Below, piece by piece: positions 25,686 to 35,040 of a DNA stretch of 64,000 nt (position 1 is its first letter; every line of letters starts with the position of its first letter). This stretch comes from Streptomyces sp. XY006 (lineage in GTDB: Bacteria > Actinomycetota > Actinomycetes > Streptomycetales > Streptomycetaceae): NCBI RefSeq assembly GCF_002237655.1, contig NZ_NOKT01000017.1, forward strand, positions 1 through 64,000, in the 5' to 3' direction. The notes below the pieces were generated by a model. That model was not told the DNA's origin, did not search any database, and saw only the letters and a list, made by a program, of their open reading frames with translations. The translations under genes and the position numbers were made by a program.

Positions 25686-26762
25686 ATGACGCTTCCCACA
25701 CAGCCGCTTCCCGCAGGCAATCCCCAGGCAGCGCTCCCGCAACCCGCCGTTGGCGCGGCCTGGGAAGCCTCTGCGGATGTGACAGCGGTCCAACTCCCCG
25801 ACATCCGCCCGGGACGACTCCCCCGTCGCGTCCCGGTCCGCCTCCTCCGGCAGATCCTGTGTCTGCTCCCGCTCCTGCTCGTCACCGTGGTCGCGGTGCG
25901 CCACCGCTCGGTGCTGGCCGAGGGCTTCGCCCATCTCGGCACGGCCCGGTGGCCGTGGCTGCTGGCCGCGGTCGGCGCGACCTGCCTGACCTGGGTCGCC
26001 GCCGCCTGCACCCGGCAGGGCGCGGTCGTCGAGCGGCTGCCCCGACGGCGGCTGCTGGCCACGCAGTTCGCGGCCGGCGCGGCCAACCACCTGCTGCCGA
26101 CCGGGCTGGGCGCGAGCGCGGTCAACCTGCGGTTCATGACGGTGTGCGGGCTGCCGCTCGCCCGCTCCTCGGCCGCCCTCGCGCTGTACCTGCTGGCGGA
26201 GAGCGTCGGCCGGGTCGCCCTGCTGGGCGCCCTGCTCCTGGCGTTCCCCGACGCGCTGCGGCTCGGCGCACTGGTCCCGGAGACGGCGTTCGGCCCGCTG
26301 CTGGCCGGGGCCGGCGCGGTGCTGGCGATCGCGGTGGCCGTGCTGGTCCTGGTCCGGCGGTTGCGCACGGCCCTGCTGTCCTTCCTGCGCACCGCGCTCG
26401 GCGAGGCGCGCGAGGTGCACACCCGTCCCGCCCGGGCCCTGGCGCTGTGGGGCGGCGCGCTGGCGTTCCCGGCGCTGCAGGCGTCCGTGCTGGTGCTGGT
26501 GGGGCGGTCGCTCGGCCTCGACGTGCCGGCGGCGCACATGGCGGTGGCGTATCTGGCGGCGACGTGCGCGGTGGCGCTGGTGCCCACACCGGGCGGGATC
26601 GGCTCGGTGGAGGCGGCGCTGGTGGTGGCGCTGGTCGCGGCCGGCGGCCCGGCCGCGGTGGCCACGGCCGTGGTCCTGGCCTTCCGGGTCGTCACGGTCT
26701 GGCTGCCGCTGGTGCCGGGTGCGCTGACGCTGGGCGCGCTGGTGCGGCTGAAGGTGATCTGA
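25686..26762 (+). CDS. LPG-synthase-like (UPF0104) integral membrane protein
   Basis: A 358-residue protein with a 50-residue soluble N-terminus and about seven to eight hydrophobic segments. Conserved family blocks are ATQFAAGAANHLLPTGLGAS, LYLLAESVGR and ALVPTPGGIGSVEAAL. It matches the membrane part of lysylphosphatidylglycerol synthases without the cytosolic transferase, so a transport or flippase role is likelier than aminoacylation. It may be cotranscribed with the crotonase 46 bases downstream. Confidence 0.82.
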   Translation: MTLPTQPLPAGNPQAALPQPAVGAAWEASADVTAVQLPDIRPGRLPRRVPVRLLRQILCLLPLLLVTVVAVRHRSVLAEGFAHLGTARWPWLLAAVGATCLTWVAAACTRQGAVVERLPRRRLLATQFAAGAANHLLPTGLGASAVNLRFMTVCGLPLARSSAALALYLLAESVGRVALLGALLLAFPDALRLGALVPETAFGPLLAGAGAVLAIAVAVLVLVRRLRTALLSFLRTALGEAREVHTRPARALALWGGALAFPALQASVLVLVGRSLGLDVPAAHMAVAYLAATCAVALVPTPGGIGSVEAALVVALVAAGGPAAVATAVVLAFRVVTVWLPLVPGALTLGALVRLKVI

Positions 26763-26808
26763 CCGGCCCGGTAGCGTGCGGATCCCGTCACGCAGAAGGG
26801 ACTTCACC

Positions 26809-27573
26809 ATGCCGGTACGCGTCGAGCGCCGAGGGCCCGTGACCACGGTCGTCCTCTCCCGCCCCGAGGTGCGCAACGCCGTGGACGGCCCGGCCGCGGC
26901 CGAACTCGCGGCCGCCTTCCGGGCGTTCGAGGCGGACGAGGAGGCACGGGCCGCCGTGCTGTGGGGCGAGGGCGGCACGTTCTGCGCCGGTGCCGACCTC
27001 AAGGCGCTCGGTACCGGGCGCGGCAACCGGGTCGAGCCGGAGGGCGACGGCCCGATGGGGCCGACCCGGATGCGGCTGTCGAAGCCGGTGATCGCGGCGG
27101 TGGCCGGGCACGCCGTGGCCGGCGGTCTGGAACTCGCCCTCTGGTGCGACCTGCGGGTGGCCGAGGAGGACGCCGTGTTCGGCGTGTTCTGCCGCCGCTG
27201 GGGCGTGCCCCTGATCGACGGCGGCACGGTGCGGCTGCCCCGGCTGATCGGCACGGGCCGGGCCCTCGACCTGATCCTGACCGGCCGTCCGGTGCCGGCC
27301 GCCGAGGCGCTGGACATGGGGCTGGTCAACCGTGTCGTACCGCCCGGACGCGCCCGCGCGGCGGCGGAGGAACTGGCCGCCGGGATCGCCCGGTTCCCGC
27401 AGGCCTGCCTGCGCTCCGACCGGGCCTCCGTCCTCGGCCAGGAGGGCCTGGGCGAACCGGCGGCGCTGGAGGCCGAGTTCCGGCACGGCACGGGCGTGCT
27501 CGCCGAGAGCCTGGAGGGCGCCGCCCGGTTCGCCGCGGGCGCCGGCCGCCACGGGTCGTACCCGGACCTGTGA
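26809..27573 (+). CDS. Enoyl-CoA hydratase/isomerase family protein
   Basis: Crotonase-fold enzyme, 254 residues. Oxyanion-hole blocks are FCAGADLKAL and AGHAVAGGLELAL; RLIGTGRALDLILTGRPV is the usual following helix. AGAAGGG lies upstream of the chosen ATG. The substrate is not predictable; fatty-acid or aromatic degradation fits. Confidence 0.9.
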   Translation: MPVRVERRGPVTTVVLSRPEVRNAVDGPAAAELAAAFRAFEADEEARAAVLWGEGGTFCAGADLKALGTGRGNRVEPEGDGPMGPTRMRLSKPVIAAVAGHAVAGGLELALWCDLRVAEEDAVFGVFCRRWGVPLIDGGTVRLPRLIGTGRALDLILTGRPVPAAEALDMGLVNRVVPPGRARAAAEELAAGIARFPQACLRSDRASVLGQEGLGEPAALEAEFRHGTGVLAESLEGAARFAAGAGRHGSYPDL

Positions 27574-27739
27574 GAGAGGCCACGTGACAGTACGTCATGT
27601 GCGGTGATTCACGCTCCGCTCACCCCCGTCCGCGGTACGAACCCCCGTGCGGGATGCGGCAGGATGAACGGCCGGGCCGACCGCGGGTCAGGGCGGTCGG
27701 GCACCGACGGAGATTTCCCGGAAACGAGCAGGGGACGAC

Positions 27740-27814
27740 GTGACGACACTTCCCATCCGGCCGCCGGCGACGGCGGTCCGCGCCGCGCTTCTTCTCCGCG
27801 GAGGTGACCGGTGA
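27740..27814 (+). CDS. Possible 24-residue leader ORF coupled to mscS
   Basis: A short GTG-initiated frame with AGGGGAC upstream. Its TGA overlaps the GTG start of the channel gene (GGTGA), so the ribosome could pass from one to the other. No known motif is seen. It could be chance. Confidence 0.25.
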   Translation: MTTLPIRPPATAVRAALLLRGGDR

Positions 27815-28908
27815 ACCGGGCGCTCACCGTGGACGATCTGCTCTTCGCCGGCATCGCGCTGGCCTCGGGCCTGCTGGCGGCGTTCGCGCTGCGGATCCTG
27901 CTGCGCTGGCTGGGCCGGCACGCGGACCGCACCCGCTGGAGCGGGGACGACGTCATCGTGCACGCGCTGCGGGCCGTGGTGCCGTGGGCCGCGGTGGTGG
28001 GCGGCGCGGCGGGCGCGGCGGCGGTGCTGCCGCTGACCCGGACGGTGCAGCACCACACCAACCAGGTGCTGACGGTGCTGCTCATCTTCGTCGCGACGGT
28101 GTCGGCGGCGCGGGTGGTGGCCGGGCTGGTGCGCTCGGTGACCCAGTCCCGGTCGGGCGTCGCCGGTTCGGCCACGATCTTCGTCAACATCACCCGGATC
28201 CTGGTCCTGGCGATCGGCTTCCTGGTGGTGCTGCAGACGCTGGGCATCTCCATAGCGCCGCTGCTCACCGCCCTCGGCGTCGGCGGTCTGGCGGTCGCGC
28301 TGGCGCTGCAGGACACCCTCGCCAACCTCTTCGCGGGCATCCACATCCTCGCCTCCAAGACCGTCCAGCCGGGCGACTACATCCGGCTCAGCAGCGGCGA
28401 GGAGGGCTACGTCGAGGACATCAACTGGCGGCAGACGACGATCCGCAACCTGTCCAACAACCTCGTGGTGATCCCCAACGGTCAGCTCGCGAAGGCGAAC
28501 ATGACCAACTTCATGCGCCCCGAGGAGCAGCTGACCATCCTGCTCCAGGTCGGCGTGGCCTACGACAGCGACCTGGAGCACGTGGAGCGGGTCACCAACG
28601 AGGTGATCGCCGAGACGATGCGGGACGTCGAGGGCGCCGTGCCCGACCACGAGCCGATCATCCGCTTCCACACCTTCGGCGACTCCCGGATCGGCTTCAC
28701 CGTCATCCTGGGCGTCGGCGAGTTCAGCGACCAGTACCGGATCAAGCACGAGTTCATCAAGCGCCTGCACAAGCGCTACCGCGCCGAGGGCATCCGCATC
28801 CCCGCCCCGGCCCGCACGGTGACCCTGCAGCAGGGCGGGGTCGGCATCCCCCAGCAGCGCACCGGCGAGATCGAGCCCGGCGAGATGACCGCCGCCCGGT
28901 TCGACTAG
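27811..28908 (+). CDS. mscS: Mechanosensitive channel, MscS family
   Basis: A 365-residue inner-membrane channel. Four hydrophobic segments precede the pore helix region (LTALGVGGLAVALALQDTLAN), followed by the beta domain (PGDYIRLSSGEEGYVEDINW, VIPNGQLAKANMTN). GGAGGTGA precedes the GTG. It should open under hypo-osmotic stress to release solutes. Confidence 0.93.
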   Translation: MNRALTVDDLLFAGIALASGLLAAFALRILLRWLGRHADRTRWSGDDVIVHALRAVVPWAAVVGGAAGAAAVLPLTRTVQHHTNQVLTVLLIFVATVSAARVVAGLVRSVTQSRSGVAGSATIFVNITRILVLAIGFLVVLQTLGISIAPLLTALGVGGLAVALALQDTLANLFAGIHILASKTVQPGDYIRLSSGEEGYVEDINWRQTTIRNLSNNLVVIPNGQLAKANMTNFMRPEEQLTILLQVGVAYDSDLEHVERVTNEVIAETMRDVEGAVPDHEPIIRFHTFGDSRIGFTVILGVGEFSDQYRIKHEFIKRLHKRYRAEGIRIPAPARTVTLQQGGVGIPQQRTGEIEPGEMTAARFD

Positions 28909-28919
28909 CCGCGCGGCGG

Positions 28920-28976
28920 CGCCGACGGTGATCCGCGGGCGGTGATCCGCGCCACCCCGCCGGATCACCGTCGGCG
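28920..28976 (+). terminator. 15-bp hairpin after mscS
   Basis: Arm CGCCGACGGTGATCC (28920-28934) and its exact reverse complement (28962-28976) enclose 27 bases that contain a further short inverted repeat. The position just after the mscS stop supports termination. Confidence 0.65.
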
Positions 28977-29064
28977 ACGCCTCGTGTCCGGCCGGTCACG
29001 GCAGGGCGGCCGGTTGCCCGAAACCGGTCGCCGACCCCTGTCGAGACGAGGTCGATCACGAGAT

Positions 29065-29079
29065 ATCTTGATGTCGAGC
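29065..29079 (+). promoter_or_regulatory. Imperfect palindrome upstream of isocitrate dehydrogenase
   Basis: ATCTTGATGTCGAGC lies 30 bases before the icd start codon in an A/T-richer stretch. The CTTGA-TG-TCGAG core is a near palindrome. I infer an operator or promoter element; no regulator is identified. Confidence 0.35.
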
Positions 29080-29108
29080 AATGTTGCAGACGTGGAGCGG
29101 AGCACCCG

Positions 29109-31328
29109 GTGACTGACTCGACCATCATCTATACGCACACTGACGAGGCCCCCGCCCTGGCGACGTATTCCTTCCTGCCGGTGGTCCGGGCGTACGCCTC
29201 GCAGGCGGGTGTCCCGGTGGAGACCCGCGACATCTCGCTGGCCGGGCGCATCATCGCCGTGTTCCCGGAGTACCTGTCCGAGGACCAGCGCATCGCGGAC
29301 GCCCTCGCGGAGCTCGGCGAGCTGGCCAAGACGCCCGCCGCCAACATCATCAAGCTGCCGAACATCTCGGCGTCCATCCCGCAGCTCAAGGCCGCCATCG
29401 CCGAGCTGCAGGGCCAGGGCTACGCGCTGCCGGACTACCCGGACGACCCGAAGACCGACGAGGAGCGCGAGATCCGCGCCCGCTACGACAAGGTCAAGGG
29501 CTCCGCCGTGAACCCCGTCCTGCGTGAGGGCAACTCGGACCGCCGCGCCCCCGCCTCGGTGAAGAACTACGCCAAGTCCCACCCGCACCGCATGGGCGCC
29601 TGGACCGCCGAGTCCAAGACGAACGTGGCGACCATGGGCCAGAACGACTTCCGCTCCACCGAGAAGTCCGTGGTGATCGCCGAGGACGGCGTGCTGCGCA
29701 TCGAGCTCGTCGGCGACGACGGCACGACCACCGTGCTGCGCGAGTCGGTACCCGTCCAGCAGGGCGAGGTCGTCGACGCCTCCGTGATGCGCGTCGCCGC
29801 GCTGCGCGAGTTCCTCACCGCGCAGGTCGCCGAGGCCAAGGCCCAGGGCGTGCTGTTCTCCGTGCACCTGAAGGCCACGATGATGAAGGTCTCCGACCCG
29901 ATCGTCTTCGGCCACGTGGTGCGCGCCTTCTTCCCGAAGACCTTCGCCCAGTACGGGGACAAGCTGGCCGCGGCCGGTCTGACGCCGAACGACGGTCTGG
30001 GCGGCATCTGGAAGGGCCTGGACGCCCTGCCGGAGGGCGCCGAGATCAAGGCCTCCTTCGACGCCGAGCTCGCCGAGGGCCCGGAGCTGGCGATGGTCGA
30101 CTCCGACAAGGGCATCACCAACCTGCACGTCCCCTCGGACGTCATCATCGACGCCTCCATGCCGGCGATGATCCGCACCTCCGGCCACATGTGGGGCCCG
30201 GACGGCCAGGAGCACGACGCCCTCGCGGTGATCCCGGACTCCTCCTACGCGGGCGTCTACCAGGCCGTGATCGAGGACTGCAAGGCCAACGGCGCCTTCG
30301 ACCCCTCGACCATGGGCACGGTGCCGAACGTCGGCCTCATGGCGCAGAAGGCCGAGGAGTACGGCAGCCACGACAAGACCTTCGAGATCGCCACCACGGG
30401 CACGGTCCGCCTGGTCGACGGCAACGGCACCGCGCTGATCGAGCAGAGCGTCTCGGCCGGTGACATCTTCCGCGCCTGCCAGACCAAGGACGCGCCGATC
30501 AAGGACTGGGTGAAGCTGGCCGTCACCCGCGCCCGCGCCACCGGCGACCCGGCCGTGTTCTGGCTCGACGAGACCCGCGCCCACGACGCCAACCTGATCG
30601 CCAAGGTGAAGACCTACCTGGCGGAGCACGACACCGAGGGCCTGGACATCCGGATCCTGTCCCCGGTCGAGGCGACGAAGCTGTCGGTGGAGCGCATCCG
30701 CCGCGGTGAGAACACCATCTCCGTCACCGGCAACGTGCTGCGCGACTACCTCACCGACCTGTTCCCGATCCTGGAGCTGGGCACCAGCGCCAAGATGCTC
30801 TCGGTCGTCCCGCTGATGGCGGGCGGCGGTCTGTTCGAGACGGGCGCGGGCGGCTCCGCCCCGAAGCACGTGCAGCAGCTGGTCAAGGAGAACTACCTGC
30901 GCTGGGACTCCCTCGGTGAGTTCTTCGCGCTGGTGCCGTCCTTCGAGCAGTACGCCAAGGTGACGGGCAACGCCCGCGCCCAGGTGCTGGCCGACACCCT
31001 CGACCGGGCCACGGCGACCTTCCTCAACGAGGACAAGTCCCCGACCCGTCGCGTCGGCGGCATCGACAACCGCGGCAGCCACTTCTACCTGTCCCTGTAC
31101 TGGGCGCAGGAGCTGGCGCAGCAGACCGACGACGCGGACCTGGCGAAGGCCTTCGCCCCGTTCGCCGAGACGCTCGCCGCGAACGAGCAGAAGATCGTCG
31201 ACGAGCTGATCGCCGTGCAGGGCAAGCCGGTCGACATCGGCGGCTACTACCAGCCCGACCCGGCGAAGGCCGCCGAGGCCATGCGCCCGTCGGCCACGTG
31301 GAACGAGGTCCTGGCGTCCCTGAGCTGA
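29109..31328 (+). CDS. icd: NADP-dependent isocitrate dehydrogenase, monomeric type
   Basis: TCA-cycle enzyme converting isocitrate to 2-oxoglutarate and CO2 with NADP+. At 739 residues it has the length of the large monomeric class. Characteristic segments are NIIKLPNISASIPQLKAAI, LREGNSDRRAP, GAWTAESKTNVATM, LYWAQELAQQ and the C-terminal VDIGGYYQPD. The GTG start is followed by TDSTIIYTHTDEAPALATYS, the usual N-terminus. Monocistronic, closed by a 16-bp hairpin. Confidence 0.97.
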   Translation: MTDSTIIYTHTDEAPALATYSFLPVVRAYASQAGVPVETRDISLAGRIIAVFPEYLSEDQRIADALAELGELAKTPAANIIKLPNISASIPQLKAAIAELQGQGYALPDYPDDPKTDEEREIRARYDKVKGSAVNPVLREGNSDRRAPASVKNYAKSHPHRMGAWTAESKTNVATMGQNDFRSTEKSVVIAEDGVLRIELVGDDGTTTVLRESVPVQQGEVVDASVMRVAALREFLTAQVAEAKAQGVLFSVHLKATMMKVSDPIVFGHVVRAFFPKTFAQYGDKLAAAGLTPNDGLGGIWKGLDALPEGAEIKASFDAELAEGPELAMVDSDKGITNLHVPSDVIIDASMPAMIRTSGHMWGPDGQEHDALAVIPDSSYAGVYQAVIEDCKANGAFDPSTMGTVPNVGLMAQKAEEYGSHDKTFEIATTGTVRLVDGNGTALIEQSVSAGDIFRACQTKDAPIKDWVKLAVTRARATGDPAVFWLDETRAHDANLIAKVKTYLAEHDTEGLDIRILSPVEATKLSVERIRRGENTISVTGNVLRDYLTDLFPILELGTSAKMLSVVPLMAGGGLFETGAGGSAPKHVQQLVKENYLRWDSLGEFFALVPSFEQYAKVTGNARAQVLADTLDRATATFLNEDKSPTRRVGGIDNRGSHFYLSLYWAQELAQQTDDADLAKAFAPFAETLAANEQKIVDELIAVQGKPVDIGGYYQPDPAKAAEAMRPSATWNEVLASLS

Positions 31329-31354
31329 CGCCCCGGGCCCCCTCGGCCCGTTGA

Positions 31355-31394
31355 CCCGCGCCCCGGCCGGCATCGCGCCCGGCCGGGGCGCGGG
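31355..31394. terminator. 16-bp hairpin between icd and the DUF5713 gene
   Basis: Arm CCCGCGCCCCGGCCGG (31355-31370) and its exact reverse complement (31379-31394), eight-base loop, between convergent genes. Confidence 0.8.
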
Positions 31395-31400
31395 CGTGTC

Positions 31401-31742
31401 TCACCAGTCGCGGGGGGCGATGAGCTCCTCCACGTCGGCGTCCGCGAAGCCGTAGGCCCGGGCGACGAACCAGAAGGCCTCCGCCAGCTCCTCCCTCGCC
31501 ACCGTCTCGATCTCGCTGCCGGCCTCCTCGAAGGCGGTCTGGAGGTCGTTGAACGCCTCGGTGGCAGCGTGGGTCAGCGGGTACAGCGCCGCCGTGTCGG
31601 CGGGCTGCTCGGCCTCGATCCGCGCGCACAGCCGCAGCAGGATCTCCCTGCCGCGGTCCAGCACGTGGTCGGGGTAGTAGTCGTCTGTGTAGAGGGCCTT
31701 GAGGAACGGGTGTGTGGCCACTTCGTGGTTGCGGAGGGACAT
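31401..31742 (-). CDS. DUF5713 family protein
   Basis: A 113-residue helical cytosolic protein matching the DUF5713 pattern: HPFLKALYTDDYYPDHVLDR, LRLCARIEAEQP, LYPLTHAATEAFNDLQ and the terminal FADADVEELIAPRDW. Function unknown. The upstream in-frame extension has poor coding character, so I start at the ATG encoding MSLRNHEVATH. Confidence 0.82.
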   Translation of the reverse strand: MSLRNHEVATHPFLKALYTDDYYPDHVLDRGREILLRLCARIEAEQPADTAALYPLTHAATEAFNDLQTAFEEAGSEIETVAREELAEAFWFVARAYGFADADVEELIAPRDW

Positions 31743-31789
31743 GATGCGATCATGCACCAGGTCACTGACAACCGCCCCGGAGCCGCCCC

Positions 31790-32578
31790 ATGCCCTCTGT
31801 CGCACCCTCCTTCGAGCTGCTGCCCGGTGCCGCCCGCTCCCCGGTGATCCTGCACGTGCCGCACGCGGCGCGGGACCTGCCGGACGAGGTGCGCGCGGGG
31901 ATCGTGCTCGACGACGAGGCGCTCGCGCGGGAGCTGGACCACATCACCGACGCGCACACGGACCGGCTCGCCGAGGCGGCGGCCGGCCGGGCGGCGGTGA
32001 GGCCGTGGCGGTTCGTGAACCGGCTGTCGCGGCTGGCCGTCGACCCGGAGCGGTTCCCGGACGAGCGGGAGGAGATGCGGGCCGTCGGCATGGGCGCGGT
32101 GTACACGCGGACCACGCACGGCGCGGCGCTGCGGCCCGAGGGCTTCGAGGCCGGTCCGCTCGTCGAGCGGTACTTCCTGCCGTACGCGGGGGCGATGACC
32201 CGGGCCGTGACGGAGCGGCTGGCGGCCACCGGGCGGGCCGTGATCGTCGACGTGCACTCCTATCCGAGCCGTCGGCTGCCGTACGAGCTGCACGGGGACG
32301 GGCCCCGGCCGCCGGTGTGCCTGGGCACGGACTCCTTCCACACCTCGCCGCGGCTGCTGGACGCCGCCCTGGAGGCGTTCGGGGAGACGGGTCTGGACAG
32401 CCCGTTCAGCGGGACGTACGTGCCGCTGGAGTTCCACGGGCTCGACACGCGGGTCGAGGCGCTCATGGTGGAGATCCGCCGGGACACCTACATGACGGAG
32501 CCGGGCGGTCCCGCCGGGCCCGGGCTGGAGCGGCTGGCCGGCGCGCTCGCCGGTCTCGTCGACGCGGTGTCCCGCTGA
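31790..32578 (+). CDS. N-formylglutamate amidohydrolase family protein
   Basis: A 262-residue metallohydrolase-type protein. Family blocks are ILHVPHAARDLP, LDHITDAHTDRL, FVNRLSRLAVDPERFPD, VDVHSYPSRRLPYE and LMVEIRRDTYM. The founding enzyme removes formate from N-formylglutamate in histidine degradation, but no hut genes are near, so the physiological substrate is uncertain. GGAG lies nine bases before the ATG. The P450 gene follows after 67 bases. Confidence 0.88.
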   Translation: MPSVAPSFELLPGAARSPVILHVPHAARDLPDEVRAGIVLDDEALARELDHITDAHTDRLAEAAAGRAAVRPWRFVNRLSRLAVDPERFPDEREEMRAVGMGAVYTRTTHGAALRPEGFEAGPLVERYFLPYAGAMTRAVTERLAATGRAVIVDVHSYPSRRLPYELHGDGPRPPVCLGTDSFHTSPRLLDAALEAFGETGLDSPFSGTYVPLEFHGLDTRVEALMVEIRRDTYMTEPGGPAGPGLERLAGALAGLVDAVSR

Positions 32579-32645
32579 GCCGTCGCCGTCACCGGCTGGA
32601 GCACTCCGGCGCGACACGGGGCGGGAGCACGGCGAGGGTGGGTGC

Positions 32646-33869
32646 ATGACGGAGGAGACCACCACGCTGACCGGCCAGGCCCCGCCCCCGGTACGGGACT
32701 GGCCCGCCCTCGACCTGGACGGGACCGACTTCGACCCCATCCTCGCCGAACTGATGCGCGAGGGGCCGCTGACCCGGATCCGGCTGCCGTTCGGCGAGGG
32801 CTGGGCATGGCTGGCCACCCGGCACGAGGACGTGAAGCTGATCACCAATGATCCCCGCTTCAGCCGCGCGGAGGTGACCGGGCGTCAGGTGACGCGCATG
32901 GCACCGCACTTCAAGCCGCGGCCCGGTTCCCTCGCCTTCGCCGACCAGCCCGACCACAACCGGCTGCGCAAGGCCGTCGCCGGGGCGTTCACCGTCAGCG
33001 CGATGAAGCGGCTGCGGCCCCGCGCCCAGCGGATGCTCGACGCGCTGGTCGAGGGCGTGGTGCGGGACGGGCCGCCCGCCGACCTGGTCGAGCGGGTCCT
33101 GGAACCGTTCCCGATCGCCCTGGTCAGCGAGGTCATGGGCGTGCCGGAGGCCGACCGGGAGCGGGTGCACGCCTGGACCCGGCAGATCATCTCCACCTCC
33201 GGCGGGGCCGAGGCCGCCGACCGGGCCAAGCACAGCCTGTACGGCTGGATCACGGAGACGATCCGCTCCCGCGCGGGCGCCACCGGCGAGGACGTGTACG
33301 CCCTGCTGGGCGCCGCCGTGGCGCGCGGCGACCTCGGCGAGACGGAGGCGATCGGCCTCGCCGGTCCCCTGCAGATCGGCGGCGAGGCCGTCACCCACAA
33401 CTGCGGGCAGATGCTCTATCTGCTGCTCACCCGGCCCGAGTTGGGGCAGGCGTGGCGGGAGCGGCCCGAGGCGCGGGACGCCCTGCTGGACGAGCTGCTG
33501 CGGTACGTCCCGCACCGCAGCTCCGTCGGCCTGGCGCGGATCGCCCTGGAGGACGTCGACCTGTGCGGGCACCGCATCCGCGCGGGCGACCCGGTGTACG
33601 TCTCCTACCTCGCCGCCAACCGCGACCCGGACGTCTTCCCCGAGCCGGACCGGACCGACCCGGGCCGTGCCCCCAATCCGCACCTGGCCTTCGGCAACGG
33701 GCCGCACTACTGCACGGGGGCGGTTTTGGCCCGCCTCCAGACCGAGCTGCTGCTCACCACCCTGCTGGAGCGCCTGCCGGACCTGCGCCTCGCCGTCCCG
33801 GCCGACCAGGTCGCCTGGCGGCGCAGGACGATGATCCGCGGGCCGCGGACCCTGCCCTGCACCTGGTGA
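32646..33869 (+). CDS. Cytochrome P450, CYP158-like
   Basis: A 407-residue soluble bacterial P450. The haem loop is FGNGPHYCTG (Cys near 356) and the ExxR helix is DELLRYVPHR-like. The I-helix reads LQIGGEAVTHNCGQ; the usual acid-alcohol pair (DT) is replaced by EA, as I recall for the flaviolin-coupling CYP158A enzymes. No type III polyketide synthase is in the window. The redox partner must come from elsewhere. Confidence 0.9.
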   Translation: MTEETTTLTGQAPPPVRDWPALDLDGTDFDPILAELMREGPLTRIRLPFGEGWAWLATRHEDVKLITNDPRFSRAEVTGRQVTRMAPHFKPRPGSLAFADQPDHNRLRKAVAGAFTVSAMKRLRPRAQRMLDALVEGVVRDGPPADLVERVLEPFPIALVSEVMGVPEADRERVHAWTRQIISTSGGAEAADRAKHSLYGWITETIRSRAGATGEDVYALLGAAVARGDLGETEAIGLAGPLQIGGEAVTHNCGQMLYLLLTRPELGQAWRERPEARDALLDELLRYVPHRSSVGLARIALEDVDLCGHRIRAGDPVYVSYLAANRDPDVFPEPDRTDPGRAPNPHLAFGNGPHYCTGAVLARLQTELLLTTLLERLPDLRLAVPADQVAWRRRTMIRGPRTLPCTW

Positions 33870-33890
33870 AGGGAGCGCGCGGGCCGGTGG

Positions 33891-34406
33891 TCAGGCCCGC
33901 AGCCACTCCGTGACGACGACGTCCGCGCCCGTGCGCAGCCGCAGGGCGAACGGGCCGGACAGGGGTGTGTCGGCGGTGAACCGGCCCAGGTCGTCCGCCG
34001 TGAGCGGGGAGCCGGGGCGCGGACCGCCCAGCACCTCGATACGGGCGGGCTGCGGGGGCAGCACCTGCCCCATCAGGCCGTCCTCCGTCACCTCGACGTC
34101 GACCGTCACCTCGCCCGCCCGGAAGGTCAGCATCCGGGGGGCGGCGGGGGCGCCGCGCACCGGGAGGGCGTCGACCAGCGAGTCGAAGGTCAGCTCGGCG
34201 ACCCGGGCGTCCAGGTCGTGCAACGCGTAGGCGTCGACGGCCAGTTGCTGGAGCTCCGGAGGGACCGGGTCGAGGACGGCGGCGGCCCGCCGCAGCTCCT
34301 CCTCCAGCAGTCCGTCGTCGAACTCGCCGTCGTCGAAGTCCTCCGCGCCGAACAGGTCCTCGCCGTCGCCGCCGTCCATGCCGTGCCGGTCGTGGGTGCC
34401 GCTCAC
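33891..34406 (-). CDS. Conserved hypothetical acidic protein beside sigma factor
   Basis: A 171-residue protein with a very acidic N-terminus (EDLFGAEDFDDGEFDDGLLE), a helical segment (PELQQLAVDAYALHDLDARV) and a beta-rich C-terminus ending in VVVTEWLRA. No signal peptide or membrane segment. Its GTG overlaps the sigma-factor stop by four bases, so it is translationally coupled to it. An anti-sigma or adaptor role is possible but has no sequence proof. Confidence 0.78.
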   Translation of the reverse strand: MSGTHDRHGMDGGDGEDLFGAEDFDDGEFDDGLLEEELRRAAAVLDPVPPELQQLAVDAYALHDLDARVAELTFDSLVDALPVRGAPAAPRMLTFRAGEVTVDVEVTEDGLMGQVLPPQPARIEVLGGPRPGSPLTADDLGRFTADTPLSGPFALRLRTGADVVVTEWLRA

Positions 34407-34978
34407 ATCGCCCCCCGTGCCTCTAGCCGGGCCCGCAGCCGGCGCAGGCAGCGCTGGCGCAGCGGCCCGATGCTGCCCACCGCGATGCCGAGCGCGGCGG
34501 ACACGTCCTGGTAGCTGGGCGGCGGCGTGGCCATCAGCACCCGCAGCAACTGCCTGCAGCGCTCGCCCAGTTCCTCGAACTCCTGCCACAGCCGCCGTAC
34601 GCGCTCGCTCTGGGCGGCGGCCTCCTCGGACTCGAGCAGCGACTGCTCCGGTGTGCCGTCCTCGCTGATCCGGTCCAGCAGGCGCGGATCGTCGGTCAGG
34701 GTCAGCCGCTGCGCGCTTCTGATCACCTTCAGGCACTCGTGGCGCGCGGTGCTGGCCAGCCACGCGCCCGCCTTGTCGGGCTCGCGGATCCGCCCGAGGT
34801 GCTGGGCGAAGCGGAACCACGCGGTCTGGTAGACCTCGTGGGCGTCCGCGTCGGAGAGCCGGTGGGCGCGCACCACGGACCACACCAGCGGGCTCAGCCC
34901 TTCCACGAGCGCTTTCCAGGCCGCCGCGTCGCCGTCGGCCGCGGCCTGGACGAGCGCGCCGGCATCAGTACGGTCCAC
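34403..34978 (-). CDS. Sigma-70 family (ECF-type) RNA polymerase sigma factor
   Basis: A 191-residue sigma factor. Region 2 covers LVEGLSPLVWSVVRAHRLSD and WLASTARHECLKVIR; region 4 covers CRQLLRVLMATPPPSYQDVS and SIGPLRQRCLRRLRARLE. There is no extra N-terminal region 1. Two GTG starts are possible; this one has GAGGGG upstream, and a start at 35005 would add nine residues. It lies between the S8 protease and the acidic protein. Its target promoters may include the shared TTYGATACAG sites nearby (inference). Confidence 0.88.
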   Translation of the reverse strand: MDRTDAGALVQAAADGDAAAWKALVEGLSPLVWSVVRAHRLSDADAHEVYQTAWFRFAQHLGRIREPDKAGAWLASTARHECLKVIRSAQRLTLTDDPRLLDRISEDGTPEQSLLESEEAAAQSERVRRLWQEFEELGERCRQLLRVLMATPPPSYQDVSAALGIAVGSIGPLRQRCLRRLRARLEARGAM

Positions 34979-35040
34979 GGCAGCCCCACCCCTCGTGTAC
35001 GGCACGTCATCGTACGCCGAGGAGGGGGCGGCTTCGGCCC

